From Microbacter sp. GSS18 (GTDB lineage: Bacteria; Actinomycetota; Actinomycetes; Actinomycetales; Microbacteriaceae), in assembly GCA_029319145.1 (NCBI GenBank), contig CP119753.1:1178001-1242000 (forward strand): 64,000 nucleotides of DNA, given 5' to 3'. Below are positions 25,801 through 34,946 of the stretch, in pieces (the first letter of the stretch is position 1; the number at the start of each line of letters is the position of its first letter). Under the pieces are notes generated by a model, which worked only from the letters and a program-made list of their open reading frames with translations, was not told where the DNA came from and did not search any database. The translations under genes were made by a program, and so were the position numbers.

Positions 25801-27045
25801 ATGCCAGCACTGCCCAAGGTCTTCGGAATCATCCTCGCCGGGGGCGAGGGCAAGCGCCTGATGCCGCTCACGGCGGATCGGGCCAAGCCCGCCGTCCCCT
25901 TCGGCGGGCAGTACCGCCTGATCGACTTCGCGATCTCGAACCTCATCAATTCGGGATTGCGTCAGATCGTGGTCCTGACTCAGTACAAGTCCCACAGCCT
26001 CGACCGGCACGTCTCGACGAACTGGCGCATGTCGCCTCTTCTGGGCTCGTACGTCGCCTCGGTGCCGGCGCAGCAGCGCCTGGGCAAGCGGTGGTTCACC
26101 GGCTCCGCGGACGCGATCCTGCAGTCGATGAACCTCATCAACGACGAGAAGCCCGACATCGTCGTCGTCATCGGCGCCGACCACGTATACCGCATGGACT
26201 TCCAGCAGATGCTCGACGCGCACATCGAGTCGGGCGCCCGGGCGACCGTCGCCGGCATCCGCCAGCCGATCTCGATGGCCAACCAGTTCGGGGTCATCGA
26301 CCTCGACGCCGCCGATCCGGTCAAGATCAACCGATTCCTCGAGAAGCCTCAGGAGGTCGCGGGTCTCCCCGACTCGCCCCACGAGATCCTCGCATCGATG
26401 GGCAACTACATCTTCGACACGGATGCGCTGATCGAGGCCGTCGAGTCCGACGGCGAGCTCCCCACGTCGAACCACGACATGGGCGGCGACATCGTGCCCT
26501 ATTTCGTCGAGCGCGGCGAGGCGGCCGTGTACGACATGAAGCGCAACGACGTTCCCGGGTCGACCGACCGCGACCGCGCGTACTGGCGCGACGTCGGGAC
26601 GATCGACTCGTTCTTCGACGCGCACCGCGACCTGATCTCGACGCTGCCGGTGTTCAACCTGTACAACATGGACTGGCCGATCCACTCGCAGGCGGTCAAC
26701 TCGCCGCCGGCGAAGTTCGTGCGCGACTCGGTCGGACGCATCGGCAACGCGATCGACTCGATCGTCTCGCTCGGGTCGGTCCTGTCGGGAACGCACCTCG
26801 AGCGCAGCGTCGTCGGACCGTGGACGCTCGCCGGCGGCGGATCGACGATCACCGATTCGGTCCTGTTCGATCGGGTCACGATCGGCGCCGGCGCCCGCAT
26901 CCACCGTGCGATCCTCGACAAGGACGTCATCCTCGACGACGGGGCGACCGTCGGCGTCGACCGGGAGCGCGATCTGGCGCGCGGCTTCACCGTGACCGAC
27001 TCCGGCATCACGATCGTCGGCAAGGGCATGCACATCCAGCGCTGA
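25801..27045 (+). CDS. glgC: Glucose-1-phosphate adenylyltransferase (ADP-glucose pyrophosphorylase)
   Basis: 414 residues. Makes ADP-glucose from ATP and glucose-1-phosphate for glycogen or maltose-1-phosphate synthesis. The N-terminal nucleotidyltransferase domain shows [13 protein letters not shown], the regulatory/substrate motif [20 protein letters not shown], and FLEKPQE near the glucose-1-P site. The C-terminal part is a left-handed beta-helix-like region with repeated short strands ([20 protein letters not shown]). Divergent from glgA. Cytoplasmic and usually allosterically controlled. Confidence 0.95.
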   Translation: MPALPKVFGIILAGGEGKRLMPLTADRAKPAVPFGGQYRLIDFAISNLINSGLRQIVVLTQYKSHSLDRHVSTNWRMSPLLGSYVASVPAQQRLGKRWFTGSADAILQSMNLINDEKPDIVVVIGADHVYRMDFQQMLDAHIESGARATVAGIRQPISMANQFGVIDLDAADPVKINRFLEKPQEVAGLPDSPHEILASMGNYIFDTDALIEAVESDGELPTSNHDMGGDIVPYFVERGEAAVYDMKRNDVPGSTDRDRAYWRDVGTIDSFFDAHRDLISTLPVFNLYNMDWPIHSQAVNSPPAKFVRDSVGRIGNAIDSIVSLGSVLSGTHLERSVVGPWTLAGGGSTITDSVLFDRVTIGAGARIHRAILDKDVILDDGATVGVDRERDLARGFTVTDSGITIVGKGMHIQR

Positions 27046-27087
27046 CATCCGCCGGCGCGACGGTGCGGATGCCGCGCCGAGCGCCGC

Positions 27088-27093
27088 TAGCGT
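27088..27093 (+). promoter_or_regulatory. Leaderless-type -10 (TAGCGT) of serB
   Basis: TAGCGT ends 7 bp before ATG 27101, the same hexamer and spacing as at glgA. Confidence 0.5.
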
Positions 27094-27100
27094 GGAGTGC

Positions 27101-27742
27101 ATGCCTTCGACCCCCGCACGCTTCCTCGTCGTGCTCGACGCAGACTCCACACTGATCCGCAACGAGGTCATCGAGCTCATCGCCGACGAGGCCGGGCGCG
27201 GTCCCGAGGTCGCCGCCGCGACCGAGGCCGCGATGCGCGGCGAGGTCGACTTCGCCACGAGCCTGCGCTCGCGCGTTTCGGCGCTGGCAGGCGTCCGCGT
27301 CGAGCGGTTCGCGCGCGTCCTGGAGCGGATCGAGCCCACGCCCGGAGTCGTCGAGCTCATCGACGGCGTGCACGAGCGCGGCGGACTGGTCGGTGTGGTC
27401 TCGGGCGGTTTCCACGAGATCCTCGACGTCGTCGCACCGTCGCTCGGCGTCGACATGTGGCGGGCCAACCGGCTGACCGTCGACGCCGGGGCGCTCACGG
27501 GCACCGTGGAGGGCGCGATCGTCGACGCCGAGACCAAGGCCGCATCGCTGCGCGAATGGGCGGCCGCGCACGCCGTGCCGCTGTCTCAGACGCTCGCGAT
27601 CGGCGACGGCGCGAACGACCTGCTCATGATGGCGACCGCGGGCCTGGGCGTCGCGTTCAACGCCAAGCCCGCGGTGCGCTCGCGGGCCGACCTCGTGGTC
27701 GGCCGCGTCGACCTGCGCGAGGTCCTGCCGCTGCTGCCGTGA
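27101..27742 (+). CDS. serB: Phosphoserine phosphatase, HAD family
   Basis: 213 residues from ATG 27101. HAD motif I is DADSTL (nucleophile D), motif II lies in VSGGFHEILD, and motif IV is GDGANDLLMM. The cap region between I and II contains the SerB-like EVIELIADEAGRG and TPGVVELI. It catalyses the last step of serine synthesis. It lacks the N-terminal ACT domains of longer actinobacterial SerB2 enzymes. Tail to tail with the fabG-like gene. Confidence 0.88.
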   Translation: MPSTPARFLVVLDADSTLIRNEVIELIADEAGRGPEVAAATEAAMRGEVDFATSLRSRVSALAGVRVERFARVLERIEPTPGVVELIDGVHERGGLVGVVSGGFHEILDVVAPSLGVDMWRANRLTVDAGALTGTVEGAIVDAETKAASLREWAAAHAVPLSQTLAIGDGANDLLMMATAGLGVAFNAKPAVRSRADLVVGRVDLREVLPLLP

Positions 27743-27749
27743 ACCGGGC

Positions 27750-28571
<822 letters not shown>

Positions 28572-28573
28572 TC

Positions 28574-29056
28574 ATGAGCGACAACACGTCCGGCGCACCG
28601 TCTCCCCAGCCCCCCGACTCCAGCGGCGGCGCGTCGCCCTCGGCCTACCCTCCGCCCTCGGCCTATCCCCCGCCGCCGCCCGCCCAGACCGAGGCGGCGC
28701 CGCCCGCCTACGGGGCGCCGCCGGCGTACGGCGCGGCACCCGCGTACGGCTCGGCGCCGACGTACGGCAGCGCCGGCTACGGCACCGCGAACAAGACCAA
28801 CACGCTCGCGATCGTGTCGCTCATCGCCTCGATCGCGTCGTTCGTGATCGTGCCGTTCATCGGCTCGATCGTGGGCGTCATCACCGGCCACATGGCGCTG
28901 TCGCAGATCAAGCGCACCGGCGAGGACGGGCACGGCCTCGCCCTGGCGGGAACGATCATCGGCTGGGTCGGACTCGGACTCAGCGTGCTCGGCTTCATCC
29001 TCGTCTTCGCGATCCTCATACCGCTGTTCGCGACCATCCCCTACACCTACAGCTGA
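28574..29056 (+). CDS. DUF4190-type small membrane protein with Pro/Tyr/Gly-rich N-terminus
   Basis: 160 residues. The first ~70 are low complexity: Ser/Pro-rich, then short repeats of the form PPAYGAPPAYGAAPAYG. Two transmembrane helices follow, with the family pattern NTLAIVSLIASIASF, IVGVITGHMALSQIKRTGEDGHGLALAGTIIGW, and a second helix. DUF4190 proteins are actinobacterial membrane proteins of unknown function, often fused to disordered proline-rich tails. AAAGGG precedes the ATG; the upstream frame extension is not supported. Confidence 0.82.
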   Translation: MSDNTSGAPSPQPPDSSGGASPSAYPPPSAYPPPPPAQTEAAPPAYGAPPAYGAAPAYGSAPTYGSAGYGTANKTNTLAIVSLIASIASFVIVPFIGSIVGVITGHMALSQIKRTGEDGHGLALAGTIIGWVGLGLSVLGFILVFAILIPLFATIPYTYS

Positions 29057-29096
29057 CCCGATCGAGCGCGACGCATCCCGCTGCGCCGTCGCGGCG

Positions 29097-29102
29097 TAGG
29101 CT
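29097..29102 (+). promoter_or_regulatory. Leaderless-type -10 (TAGGCT) of the DUF3099 gene
   Basis: TAGGCT ends 9 bp before GTG 29112. Confidence 0.4.
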
Positions 29103-29111
29103 TGAGGGATC

Positions 29112-29492
29112 GTGAAGAGTTCGCACCGGCCGCAGTCGGCCACGTCACTGCCGCGCGCACCGCGCGACGAGGCGTCCGCGCGCTCCCGCAAGTACCTCAT
29201 CATGATGGCGATCCGCGTCGTCTGCTTCATCCTGATGGTCGTCATCACGCCGTACGGCTGGTACACGTGGGTCTTCGGCCTCGCGGCGGTGTTCCTGCCC
29301 TACGTGGCCGTGGTCACCGCGAACGTCGCCTCGGACGTGAGGTCGACCGAGCCGGAGGCTCCCGAGGCCCGCGCGCTGCCGACCGCCCCGACGGCTCCTC
29401 CGGCGGACGTCGGCGACCGCGTGATCCGCATCGAGGAGACGCCGCGGTCAGGTCGGGCTCAGGACGTCGACGATCGGGACGCCCCGGCATGA
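29112..29492 (+). CDS. DUF3099 family membrane protein
   Basis: 126 residues with two adjacent hydrophobic helices: KYLIMMAIRVVCFILMVVIT and GWYTWVFGLAAVFLPYVAVV. A hydrophilic Pro/Ala/Glu-rich C-terminal tail follows. The arrangement matches the actinobacterial DUF3099 family, function unknown. GTG start. The stop overlaps the ATG of the next small gene (ATGA), making a translationally coupled trio with the Cys-containing protein and SURF1. Confidence 0.8.
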   Translation: MKSSHRPQSATSLPRAPRDEASARSRKYLIMMAIRVVCFILMVVITPYGWYTWVFGLAAVFLPYVAVVTANVASDVRSTEPEAPEARALPTAPTAPPADVGDRVIRIEETPRSGRAQDVDDRDAPA

Positions 29493-29710
29493 TCCCGGAT
29501 CTCGACGCGCCGGTGTGCTCCCGCGCCGGCTGCCGCGCCGCAGCGACCTGGCGCATCGACTGGCGCAACCCGCGCATCCACACCGCCGACCGCGTGAAGA
29601 CGTGGGTCGCCTGCGCGGAGCATCGCGACTATCTGCGCGAGTTCCTCGCCGCGCGCGACTTCCCCGTGTCGGTCGGACCGCTCGAGACGGACACTCCGGT
29701 GGCGCGATGA
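29489..29710 (+). CDS. Small cysteine-containing protein upstream of SURF1, function unknown
   Basis: 73 residues, cytoplasmic, no family I can name. Cysteines at 10 and 15 (CSRAGC) and a later C-AEH could bind a metal ion. The middle has an Arg/Trp-rich stretch (WRIDWRNPRIHTADR). The start overlaps the DUF3099 stop by ATGA and the stop overlaps the SURF1 start the same way, so it is a genuine, coupled gene. Its position next to SURF1 hints at, but does not prove, a role in respiratory-complex assembly. Confidence 0.8.
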   Translation: MIPDLDAPVCSRAGCRAAATWRIDWRNPRIHTADRVKTWVACAEHRDYLREFLAARDFPVSVGPLETDTPVAR

Positions 29711-30606
29711 GCGGCGGCATGAGCATGCAGAACCTGCCCAAGGCGGGCCGGTGGGCGATCTACATCGCCCTCGCCGTCGTCTTCGCGATCGCGTGCGCGT
29801 TCCTCGCCAACTGGCAGTTCGCCCGCAACGAGGAGCGCACCGGCCAGATCGACCTCGTCGAGGCCAACTTCGACGCCGACCCCCTGCCGCTCGCTGAAGC
29901 GATCCCCGCCGGCAGCGCCTTCGACCCCGCCGACCAGTGGCAGCCGGTCGTGCTCACGGGGCGCTACCTCGCCGACGAGCAGCTGCTCGCCCGCAACCGT
30001 GCGCACAGCGGCACGTCCGCCTTCGAGGTGCTGGTGCCCTTCGCCCTCGACGACGGCCGTGTCTTCCTCGTCGACCGCGGATGGCTTCTGCCCGGGTCGC
30101 AGAGCCCGCTGCCCGACGACATCCCCGCGCCGCCCTCCGGCGACGTGACGGTCATCGCCCGTCTCCAGCCGGGCGAGCCGCTCCCCCGCTCGGGACGCTC
30201 GGCGCCCGAGGGCCAGGTGCCCACCATCAACCTCCCGCTCGTGGCCGAAGAGCTCGGTGCCGAGGCCGGAGACGCGATGATCGTCGACGCCTACGGCATC
30301 CTGCTCAGCGAGGATCCCTCCCCGGCGTCTGCGCCCAACGCGATCGAGGACCCGTCGCAGGACCCGGGCCCGCATCTGTCGTACGCGATCCAGTGGATCC
30401 TGTTCGCCATCATGGGCTTCGTGTTCATCGGCTACGTCATCCGCACCGAGATCCAGCACCGCCGCGAGGATGCCGCTGAGGACGCCGAGCGGACCGTCGA
30501 GCCGGCACCCGCCCGCGCCGAGGTCCCCGTGGCCAAGCCGCGCCGACGGCGCGACCGCGACGCCGACGACGAGGACGCGCTGCTCGACGCCGCCGGACGG
30601 CGCTGA
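29707..30606 (+). CDS. SURF1 family cytochrome oxidase biogenesis protein
   Basis: 299 residues. One transmembrane helix near the N-terminus (WAIYIALAVVFAIACAFLA) is followed by the SURF1 signature NWQFARNEER. A large extracytoplasmic domain has the family segments VLTGRYLADEQLLARNR and VFLVDRGWLL. A second helix near the C-terminus (IQWILFAIMGFVFIGYVI) precedes a charged, Arg-rich cytoplasmic tail. SURF1 helps insert heme a into cytochrome c oxidase, which agrees with ctaA and ctaB further right. Confidence 0.88.
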   Translation: MSGGMSMQNLPKAGRWAIYIALAVVFAIACAFLANWQFARNEERTGQIDLVEANFDADPLPLAEAIPAGSAFDPADQWQPVVLTGRYLADEQLLARNRAHSGTSAFEVLVPFALDDGRVFLVDRGWLLPGSQSPLPDDIPAPPSGDVTVIARLQPGEPLPRSGRSAPEGQVPTINLPLVAEELGAEAGDAMIVDAYGILLSEDPSPASAPNAIEDPSQDPGPHLSYAIQWILFAIMGFVFIGYVIRTEIQHRREDAAEDAERTVEPAPARAEVPVAKPRRRRDRDADDEDALLDAAGRR

Positions 30607-30637
30607 GGCGTCGGTCCGCCGACGAGCGCCGGGGGGC

Positions 30638-32236
30638 TCAGGCGAGCGTGATGAGGTCGATGTAGTCCCGGCCCCAGATGTCTTCCACGCCGTCGGGCAG
30701 GATGAGCACGCGCTCGGGATTGAGGGCCTCGACCGCGCCCTCGTCGTGCGAGACGAGGATGACGGCACCCTCGTAGTGCGCGAGCGCGCCGAGGATCTCC
30801 TCGCGCGAGGCGGGGTCGAGGTTGTTCGTGGGCTCGTCCAGCAGCAGCACGTTCGCGCTCGAGACCACCAGCGTGGCCAGGGACAGCCGGGTCTTCTCGC
30901 CGCCCGAGAGGACGCCGGCGGGCTTGAGGACGTCATCGCCCGTGAACAGGAACGATCCGAGCACCTTGCGGGCCTCGGTCGCGTTCAGGTTCGGAGCCGC
31001 AGACATCATGTTGTCGAGGACCGAGCGGCCGACATCGAGGTTCTCGTGCTCCTGCGCGTAGTAGCCGATCTTCAGGCCGTGGCCGGCATCGACGGTGCCG
31101 GTGTCGGCGCGGTCGACGCCGGCGAGGATCCGCAGCAGCGTCGTCTTGCCGGCGCCGTTGAGGCCCAGCACGACGACCTTCGAGCCGCGATCGATAGCGA
31201 GGTCGACGTCGGTGAAAATCTCGAGCGAGCCGTACGACTTCGACAGGGCGGATGCCGTGATCGGCGTCTTGCCGCAGGGCGCGGGCTTGGGGAAGCGCAG
31301 CTTGGCGACGCGGTCCTCCTGGCGCACGTCCTCGAGACCCGACAGCATCTTCTCGGCACGGGCGACCATCTGATGGGCGGCCGCGGCCTTCGACGCCTTC
31401 GCGCCGAAGCGCGCGGCCTGCTGCTGGAGCGCGGTCGCCTTCTTCTCGATGTTGGCGCGCTCCTTCTTGCGGCGCTCCTCATCGGCCACCCGCTGGCGCA
31501 GGTAGTTCTTCCAGTTCATGTTGTACACGTCGATGACCTGGCGGTTGGCGTCCAGATAGAACACGCGGTTGACCGTCTCGCCGACCAGCTCCACGTCGTG
31601 GCTGATGACGATGAGCCCGCCCTTGTAGCCCTTGAGGAACTCGCGCAGCCACACGACGCTGTCGGCGTCGAGGTGGTTCGTCGGCTCGTCGAGGATCATC
31701 GTCTGGGCGTCCGAGAACAGGATGCGCGCCAGCTCGATGCGACGGCGCTGTCCGCCCGACAGGGTCTTCAGCGGCTGGTCGAGGATGCGATCGGGCAGCG
31801 AGAGGTTGTGGGCGATCGACGCCGCCTCCGCCTCGGCCGCGTACCCGCCGAGGGATTCGAACCGCTCGGTGAGGTTCGCGTACTTGCGCATCGCCCGGGC
31901 GGCGACGTCCGGATCGTCGTCACCCATCGCCAGCGACGCGTCGCGCATGCCGATCGCCAGGCTGCCGAGGCCGCGCGCGTCGAGGATGCGGGTGCGGGCG
32001 AGCATCTCGGGGTCTCCCGAGCGGGGGTCCTGGGGAAGGTAGCCGAGCTCGCCGGAGCGGTCCACGCGGCCGTCCGACGGCAGCACATCGCCGGCGAGCA
32101 CCTTGGTCAGCGTCGTCTTGCCGGCGCCGTTTCGCCCGACGAGGCCGATCTTGTCGCCGTCCGAAACTCGGAAGGAGACATCGGACATGAGGACGCGGGC
32201 TCCCACGCGGATCTCGAGGTCGTGCACGGCGAGCAC
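30638..32236 (-). CDS. ABC-F family ATP-binding protein
   Basis: 532 residues, two ABC domains and no membrane segment. The first Walker A is GRNGAGKTT (34-42) with signature LSGGQRRRIELAR and Walker B MILDEPTNHLD. The second is GLNGAGKTT with LSGGEKTRLSLATL and VLLLDEPTNNLD. A charged linker between the domains (KNYLRQRVADEERRKKERA) is the P-site-tRNA-interaction-type region of ABC-F translation factors. It probably acts on the ribosome (translation or antibiotic protection). A GTG start is used. It is divergent from bioY and converges on SURF1. Confidence 0.9.
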   Translation of the reverse strand: MLAVHDLEIRVGARVLMSDVSFRVSDGDKIGLVGRNGAGKTTLTKVLAGDVLPSDGRVDRSGELGYLPQDPRSGDPEMLARTRILDARGLGSLAIGMRDASLAMGDDDPDVAARAMRKYANLTERFESLGGYAAEAEAASIAHNLSLPDRILDQPLKTLSGGQRRRIELARILFSDAQTMILDEPTNHLDADSVVWLREFLKGYKGGLIVISHDVELVGETVNRVFYLDANRQVIDVYNMNWKNYLRQRVADEERRKKERANIEKKATALQQQAARFGAKASKAAAAHQMVARAEKMLSGLEDVRQEDRVAKLRFPKPAPCGKTPITASALSKSYGSLEIFTDVDLAIDRGSKVVVLGLNGAGKTTLLRILAGVDRADTGTVDAGHGLKIGYYAQEHENLDVGRSVLDNMMSAAPNLNATEARKVLGSFLFTGDDVLKPAGVLSGGEKTRLSLATLVVSSANVLLLDEPTNNLDPASREEILGALAHYEGAVILVSHDEGAVEALNPERVLILPDGVEDIWGRDYIDLITLA

Positions 32237-32294
32237 AGCGAATGTCCGTTTCGTTCGGTGAAGGGGTACAAGGGTGGGCCGACGGCCAGCCCCC

Positions 32295-32300
32295 TAGTAT
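32295..32300 (+). promoter_or_regulatory. Probable -10 (TAGTAT) of bioY
   Basis: TAGTAT lies 52 bp upstream of the bioY ATG, in the ABC-F/bioY divergent gap. The overlapping TATAAG is an alternative. No biotin-repressor palindrome is evident. Confidence 0.4.
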
Positions 32301-32352
32301 AAGTCGCAATACCCGAGGCGCCGCCGCGCGCCCGACGCCGAAGGAGCCAAGA

Positions 32353-32988
32353 ATGACTCTCGCCGCCCCCACCCCGTCCCGTCGCCGCGTCCTGGCGGAC
32401 GTCATCGCGCGCCCCTCGTCGCGCGCCCGCGCGTTCGCCGTGGATGCGACCCTCGTCGTCGCCGGTGCCGCCCTCGTCGCCGTCCTGGCCCAGGTGAGCA
32501 TCCCGCTGTGGCCGGTCCCGATCACGGGCCAGACGCTCGGCGTCATCATCGTCGGCGCGGCCCTCGGCGCCCGCCGCGGTGCGACCTCGCTCGCCGTCTA
32601 CATGCTGGCCGGCCTCGCGGGCCTGCCCGTCTTCGCCGGCTTCGCGGGTTCGATCGCGGCCGTCGCGACCCCCAGCTTCGGCTTCATCGTCGGATTCGTC
32701 TTCTCGGCGTTCGTCGCCGGCTGGTTCGCCGAGCGCGCGTGGGACCGCAAGCCGTGGCTGGCGTTCGTCGGGTTCGCAGCCGCGAGCGCCGTGCCCTTCC
32801 TCTTCGGCATCCCGTACATGGCGCTCATCCTCAACGGCGTCATGGGGCTGGAGCTGTCGTTCTGGCAGCTGCTCGAGGCGGGACTGTTCCCGTTCATCGT
32901 CGGCGGTCTCATCAAGGCGGCGATCGCCGCCGCCGTCATCCCGGGCGCGTGGGCGCTCGTGCGCCGCGCGGACGCCGCCAAGAAGTGA
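32353..32988 (+). CDS. bioY: Biotin transporter BioY (ECF S component)
   Basis: 211 residues, six hydrophobic helices. BioY features are VSIPLWPVPITGQTLGVIIVGAALG, YMLAGLAGLPVFAGF and the FGFIVGFV segment. It binds biotin with high affinity in the membrane. ECF ATPase and T components (bioM/bioN) are not in the window. Start ATG has AAGGAG upstream; the frame extends further left but without support. It ends just before a strong convergent terminator. Confidence 0.92.
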   Translation: MTLAAPTPSRRRVLADVIARPSSRARAFAVDATLVVAGAALVAVLAQVSIPLWPVPITGQTLGVIIVGAALGARRGATSLAVYMLAGLAGLPVFAGFAGSIAAVATPSFGFIVGFVFSAFVAGWFAERAWDRKPWLAFVGFAAASAVPFLFGIPYMALILNGVMGLELSFWQLLEAGLFPFIVGGLIKAAIAAAVIPGAWALVRRADAAKK

Positions 32989-33031
32989 CGTGACGAGCGG
33001 ACCCGCTCGCGCGGCATCCGCCCGTCATGAC

Positions 33032-33060
33032 GAAAGCCCCGGCCGGCGGCCGGGGCTTTC
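33032..33060. terminator. Bidirectional terminator between bioY and the iron-uptake operon
   Basis: A 13-bp perfect stem, GAAAGCCCCGGCC with its complement, around a 3-nt loop, between two convergent genes. Confidence 0.88.
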
Positions 33061-33075
33061 GCGTCGTCCGCGCGG

Positions 33076-34113
33076 CTACGGAAGCGCCGCGACGGCGTCC
33101 GTCAGCGCGTCCACGTAGGAGTCCACGCCCCACGTGAGCGAAAGCGCGGTCGGTGGCGACACCGCGGCGATCTGCGCGGGCCCCACGACACCGGCGACGG
33201 TCCCGGCCTCGACCTGCGGCAGCAGACGCGCCTGGTCGGACGCGAGGAATGCGTCGAGCTGCTCCTGCGTGTCGGCGTAGGCCACGAGGATGTCGCTGGT
33301 GATCCGGTCGAGGCTCTCGTAGCCGACGGTCGTGTAGAACGTCGACTCGCCCGTGTCGAGACCGGCGACGCTCGCGTCCGTGGTGAAGCCGAGATCCTCG
33401 GTGAACTCCACGCGCGGGTCGGCGGGGAGGTAGAGGTAGAACGTCCCCGCGACGTCCCACACCTGCGCGACGCTCACGTCGGCGAACTCCGGGTGGGCGC
33501 CTGCCTGCGCCGAGATCTCGGCATCGATGTCGTCGAGCAGCTGAGCGGCCTCGGCGGACTTCCCGAGCGCCTCGCCGGTGATCGAGATGACGTCGCGCCA
33601 CGGCGTCGCCCAGGGCTGATCGGGATACGCCACGACGGGGATGCCGAGGCCCGTGAGCTGGTCGTACTCCTCCTGCGTCAGGCCCGAGTACGGGGCGAGG
33701 ACGAGGTCGGGGTCGACGGCGGCCACCGCCTCGATCGGCACCTCATTGGTCGAGGAGTCCAGGATGACCGGGACGTCGGCGCCCATGTCGTCCAGAGCCT
33801 CCTGGATCCAGGGCAGCACGCCGTCCGCGTCGCCGCCGTACGGCTGCGCGGGGATCGCCGCGGGCACCACGCCGAGTGCGAGCACGGCGTCGGCGGCGCT
33901 CCAGCCCCACGCGACGACCCGCTCGGGCTCGGCCTCGATGGTGGTCTCGCCGAACGCGTCGGCGATCGTCACCGGGAACGCATCGGAGGACGCCCCGGAT
34001 GACGCGTCGTCGGCCGGCGTCTCCTCGCCGGCACCGGAGCAGGCGGTCAGAGCGAGGGCTGCGACGGCGACGGTCGTCGCGGCGATGCCGATTCGTGTGC
34101 GAACACGGGTCAT
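33076..34113 (-). CDS. Iron-siderophore ABC transporter substrate-binding lipoprotein
   Basis: 345 residues. N-terminal lipoprotein signal: MTRVRTRIG, a hydrophobic stretch and the lipobox ALTACSG, with lipidated C about residue 25. The mature part has the periplasmic-binding-protein type III (FecB/FhuD-like) pattern PERVVAWGWSAADAVLALG and VDPDLVLAPYSGLTQEEYDQL. It captures ferric siderophore outside the membrane. It is the last gene of the SIP-permease-permease-ATPase-SBP operon, 21 bp downstream of the ATPase stop, with its own GAAAGGA ribosome-binding site. The upstream frame extension is not real. Siderophore identity is unknown. Confidence 0.9.
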   Translation of the reverse strand: MTRVRTRIGIAATTVAVAALALTACSGAGEETPADDASSGASSDAFPVTIADAFGETTIEAEPERVVAWGWSAADAVLALGVVPAAIPAQPYGGDADGVLPWIQEALDDMGADVPVILDSSTNEVPIEAVAAVDPDLVLAPYSGLTQEEYDQLTGLGIPVVAYPDQPWATPWRDVISITGEALGKSAEAAQLLDDIDAEISAQAGAHPEFADVSVAQVWDVAGTFYLYLPADPRVEFTEDLGFTTDASVAGLDTGESTFYTTVGYESLDRITSDILVAYADTQEQLDAFLASDQARLLPQVEAGTVAGVVGPAQIAAVSPPTALSLTWGVDSYVDALTDAVAALP

Positions 34114-34133
34114 GGATGTTCCTTTCGGTGCGG

Positions 34134-34946
34134 TCACTCCCCGTCCGCGGCGGTGCGGGAACCGCCCGGAACGGGGATGACGAGGGGGGTGTGGGTCAGT
34201 GGATCGGGGATCACGAGGGCTTCGAGCCCGAAGGCCGACGCGACGACGTCTGCGGTGAGCACGTCGCGCGGGGCGCCGTGCGCGAGGATGCCGCCGTCGG
34301 ACATGACGATGAGGTTGTCGGCGTAGCGGGCGGCGAGATTGAGGTCGTGCAGGACGACCACGACGGTCGTGCCGCGATCGCGATTGAGCCGGACGAGCAG
34401 ATCGAGCACGTCCAGCTGGTGGCTGAGGTCGAGGAACGTCGTCGGCTCGTCGAGCAACAGGATCCGGGGATCCTGCGCCAGCGCCATCGCGATCCACGCC
34501 CGCTGCCGCTGTCCGCCCGACAGCTCGCCGATCGGGCGGTCGGCGAGCTCGGTCATGCCGGTCGCGGCCAGTGCGTCGTCGACCGCCCGCGAGTCATCCC
34601 TCCCCCACCGTCCCAGCAGGCCCCGGTGGGGATAGCGCCCGCGGCCGACGAGCTCGGCGACGGTGAGGCCGTCGGGCGCGGTGGGCTGCTGCGGCAGGAT
34701 CCCGAGGGTGCGGGCGAGTTCGCGGCGCGGTATGCCGCGCAGATCGATCCCGTCGAGGGTGACCGCGCCGGCCAGCGGCGGGAGCAGCCTCGCGAGGGTC
34801 GACAGCAGCGTCGACTTGCCGCTGGCGTTCGCGCCGATGATCGCGGTGATCACCCCGGGCGTGACGTCGACGTCGAGCCCGTCGATGACGCGCCGGTCGG
34901 GATACCCCGCGGCGAGCGTGTGCGCACGCAGGCGTGGAGCGCTCAC
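34134..34946 (-). CDS. Iron-siderophore ABC transporter ATP-binding protein (FecE-like)
   Basis: 270 residues from a GTG overlapping the permease stop (GTGA). Walker A GANASGKST at 38-46, IGILPQQ-like Q-loop (LGILPQQPTAPDGL), signature ELSGGQRQRAWIAMALAQ, Walker B ILLLDEPTTFLD, and the H-loop LHDLNLA. These match iron-siderophore importers of the FecE/FepC group. It energises the two FecCD-type permeases encoded just upstream. The open frame extends far upstream but there encodes the opposite-frame shadow of the permease. Confidence 0.92.
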   Translation of the reverse strand: MSAPRLRAHTLAAGYPDRRVIDGLDVDVTPGVITAIIGANASGKSTLLSTLARLLPPLAGAVTLDGIDLRGIPRRELARTLGILPQQPTAPDGLTVAELVGRGRYPHRGLLGRWGRDDSRAVDDALAATGMTELADRPIGELSGGQRQRAWIAMALAQDPRILLLDEPTTFLDLSHQLDVLDLLVRLNRDRGTTVVVVLHDLNLAARYADNLIVMSDGGILAHGAPRDVLTADVVASAFGLEALVIPDPLTHTPLVIPVPGGSRTAADGE

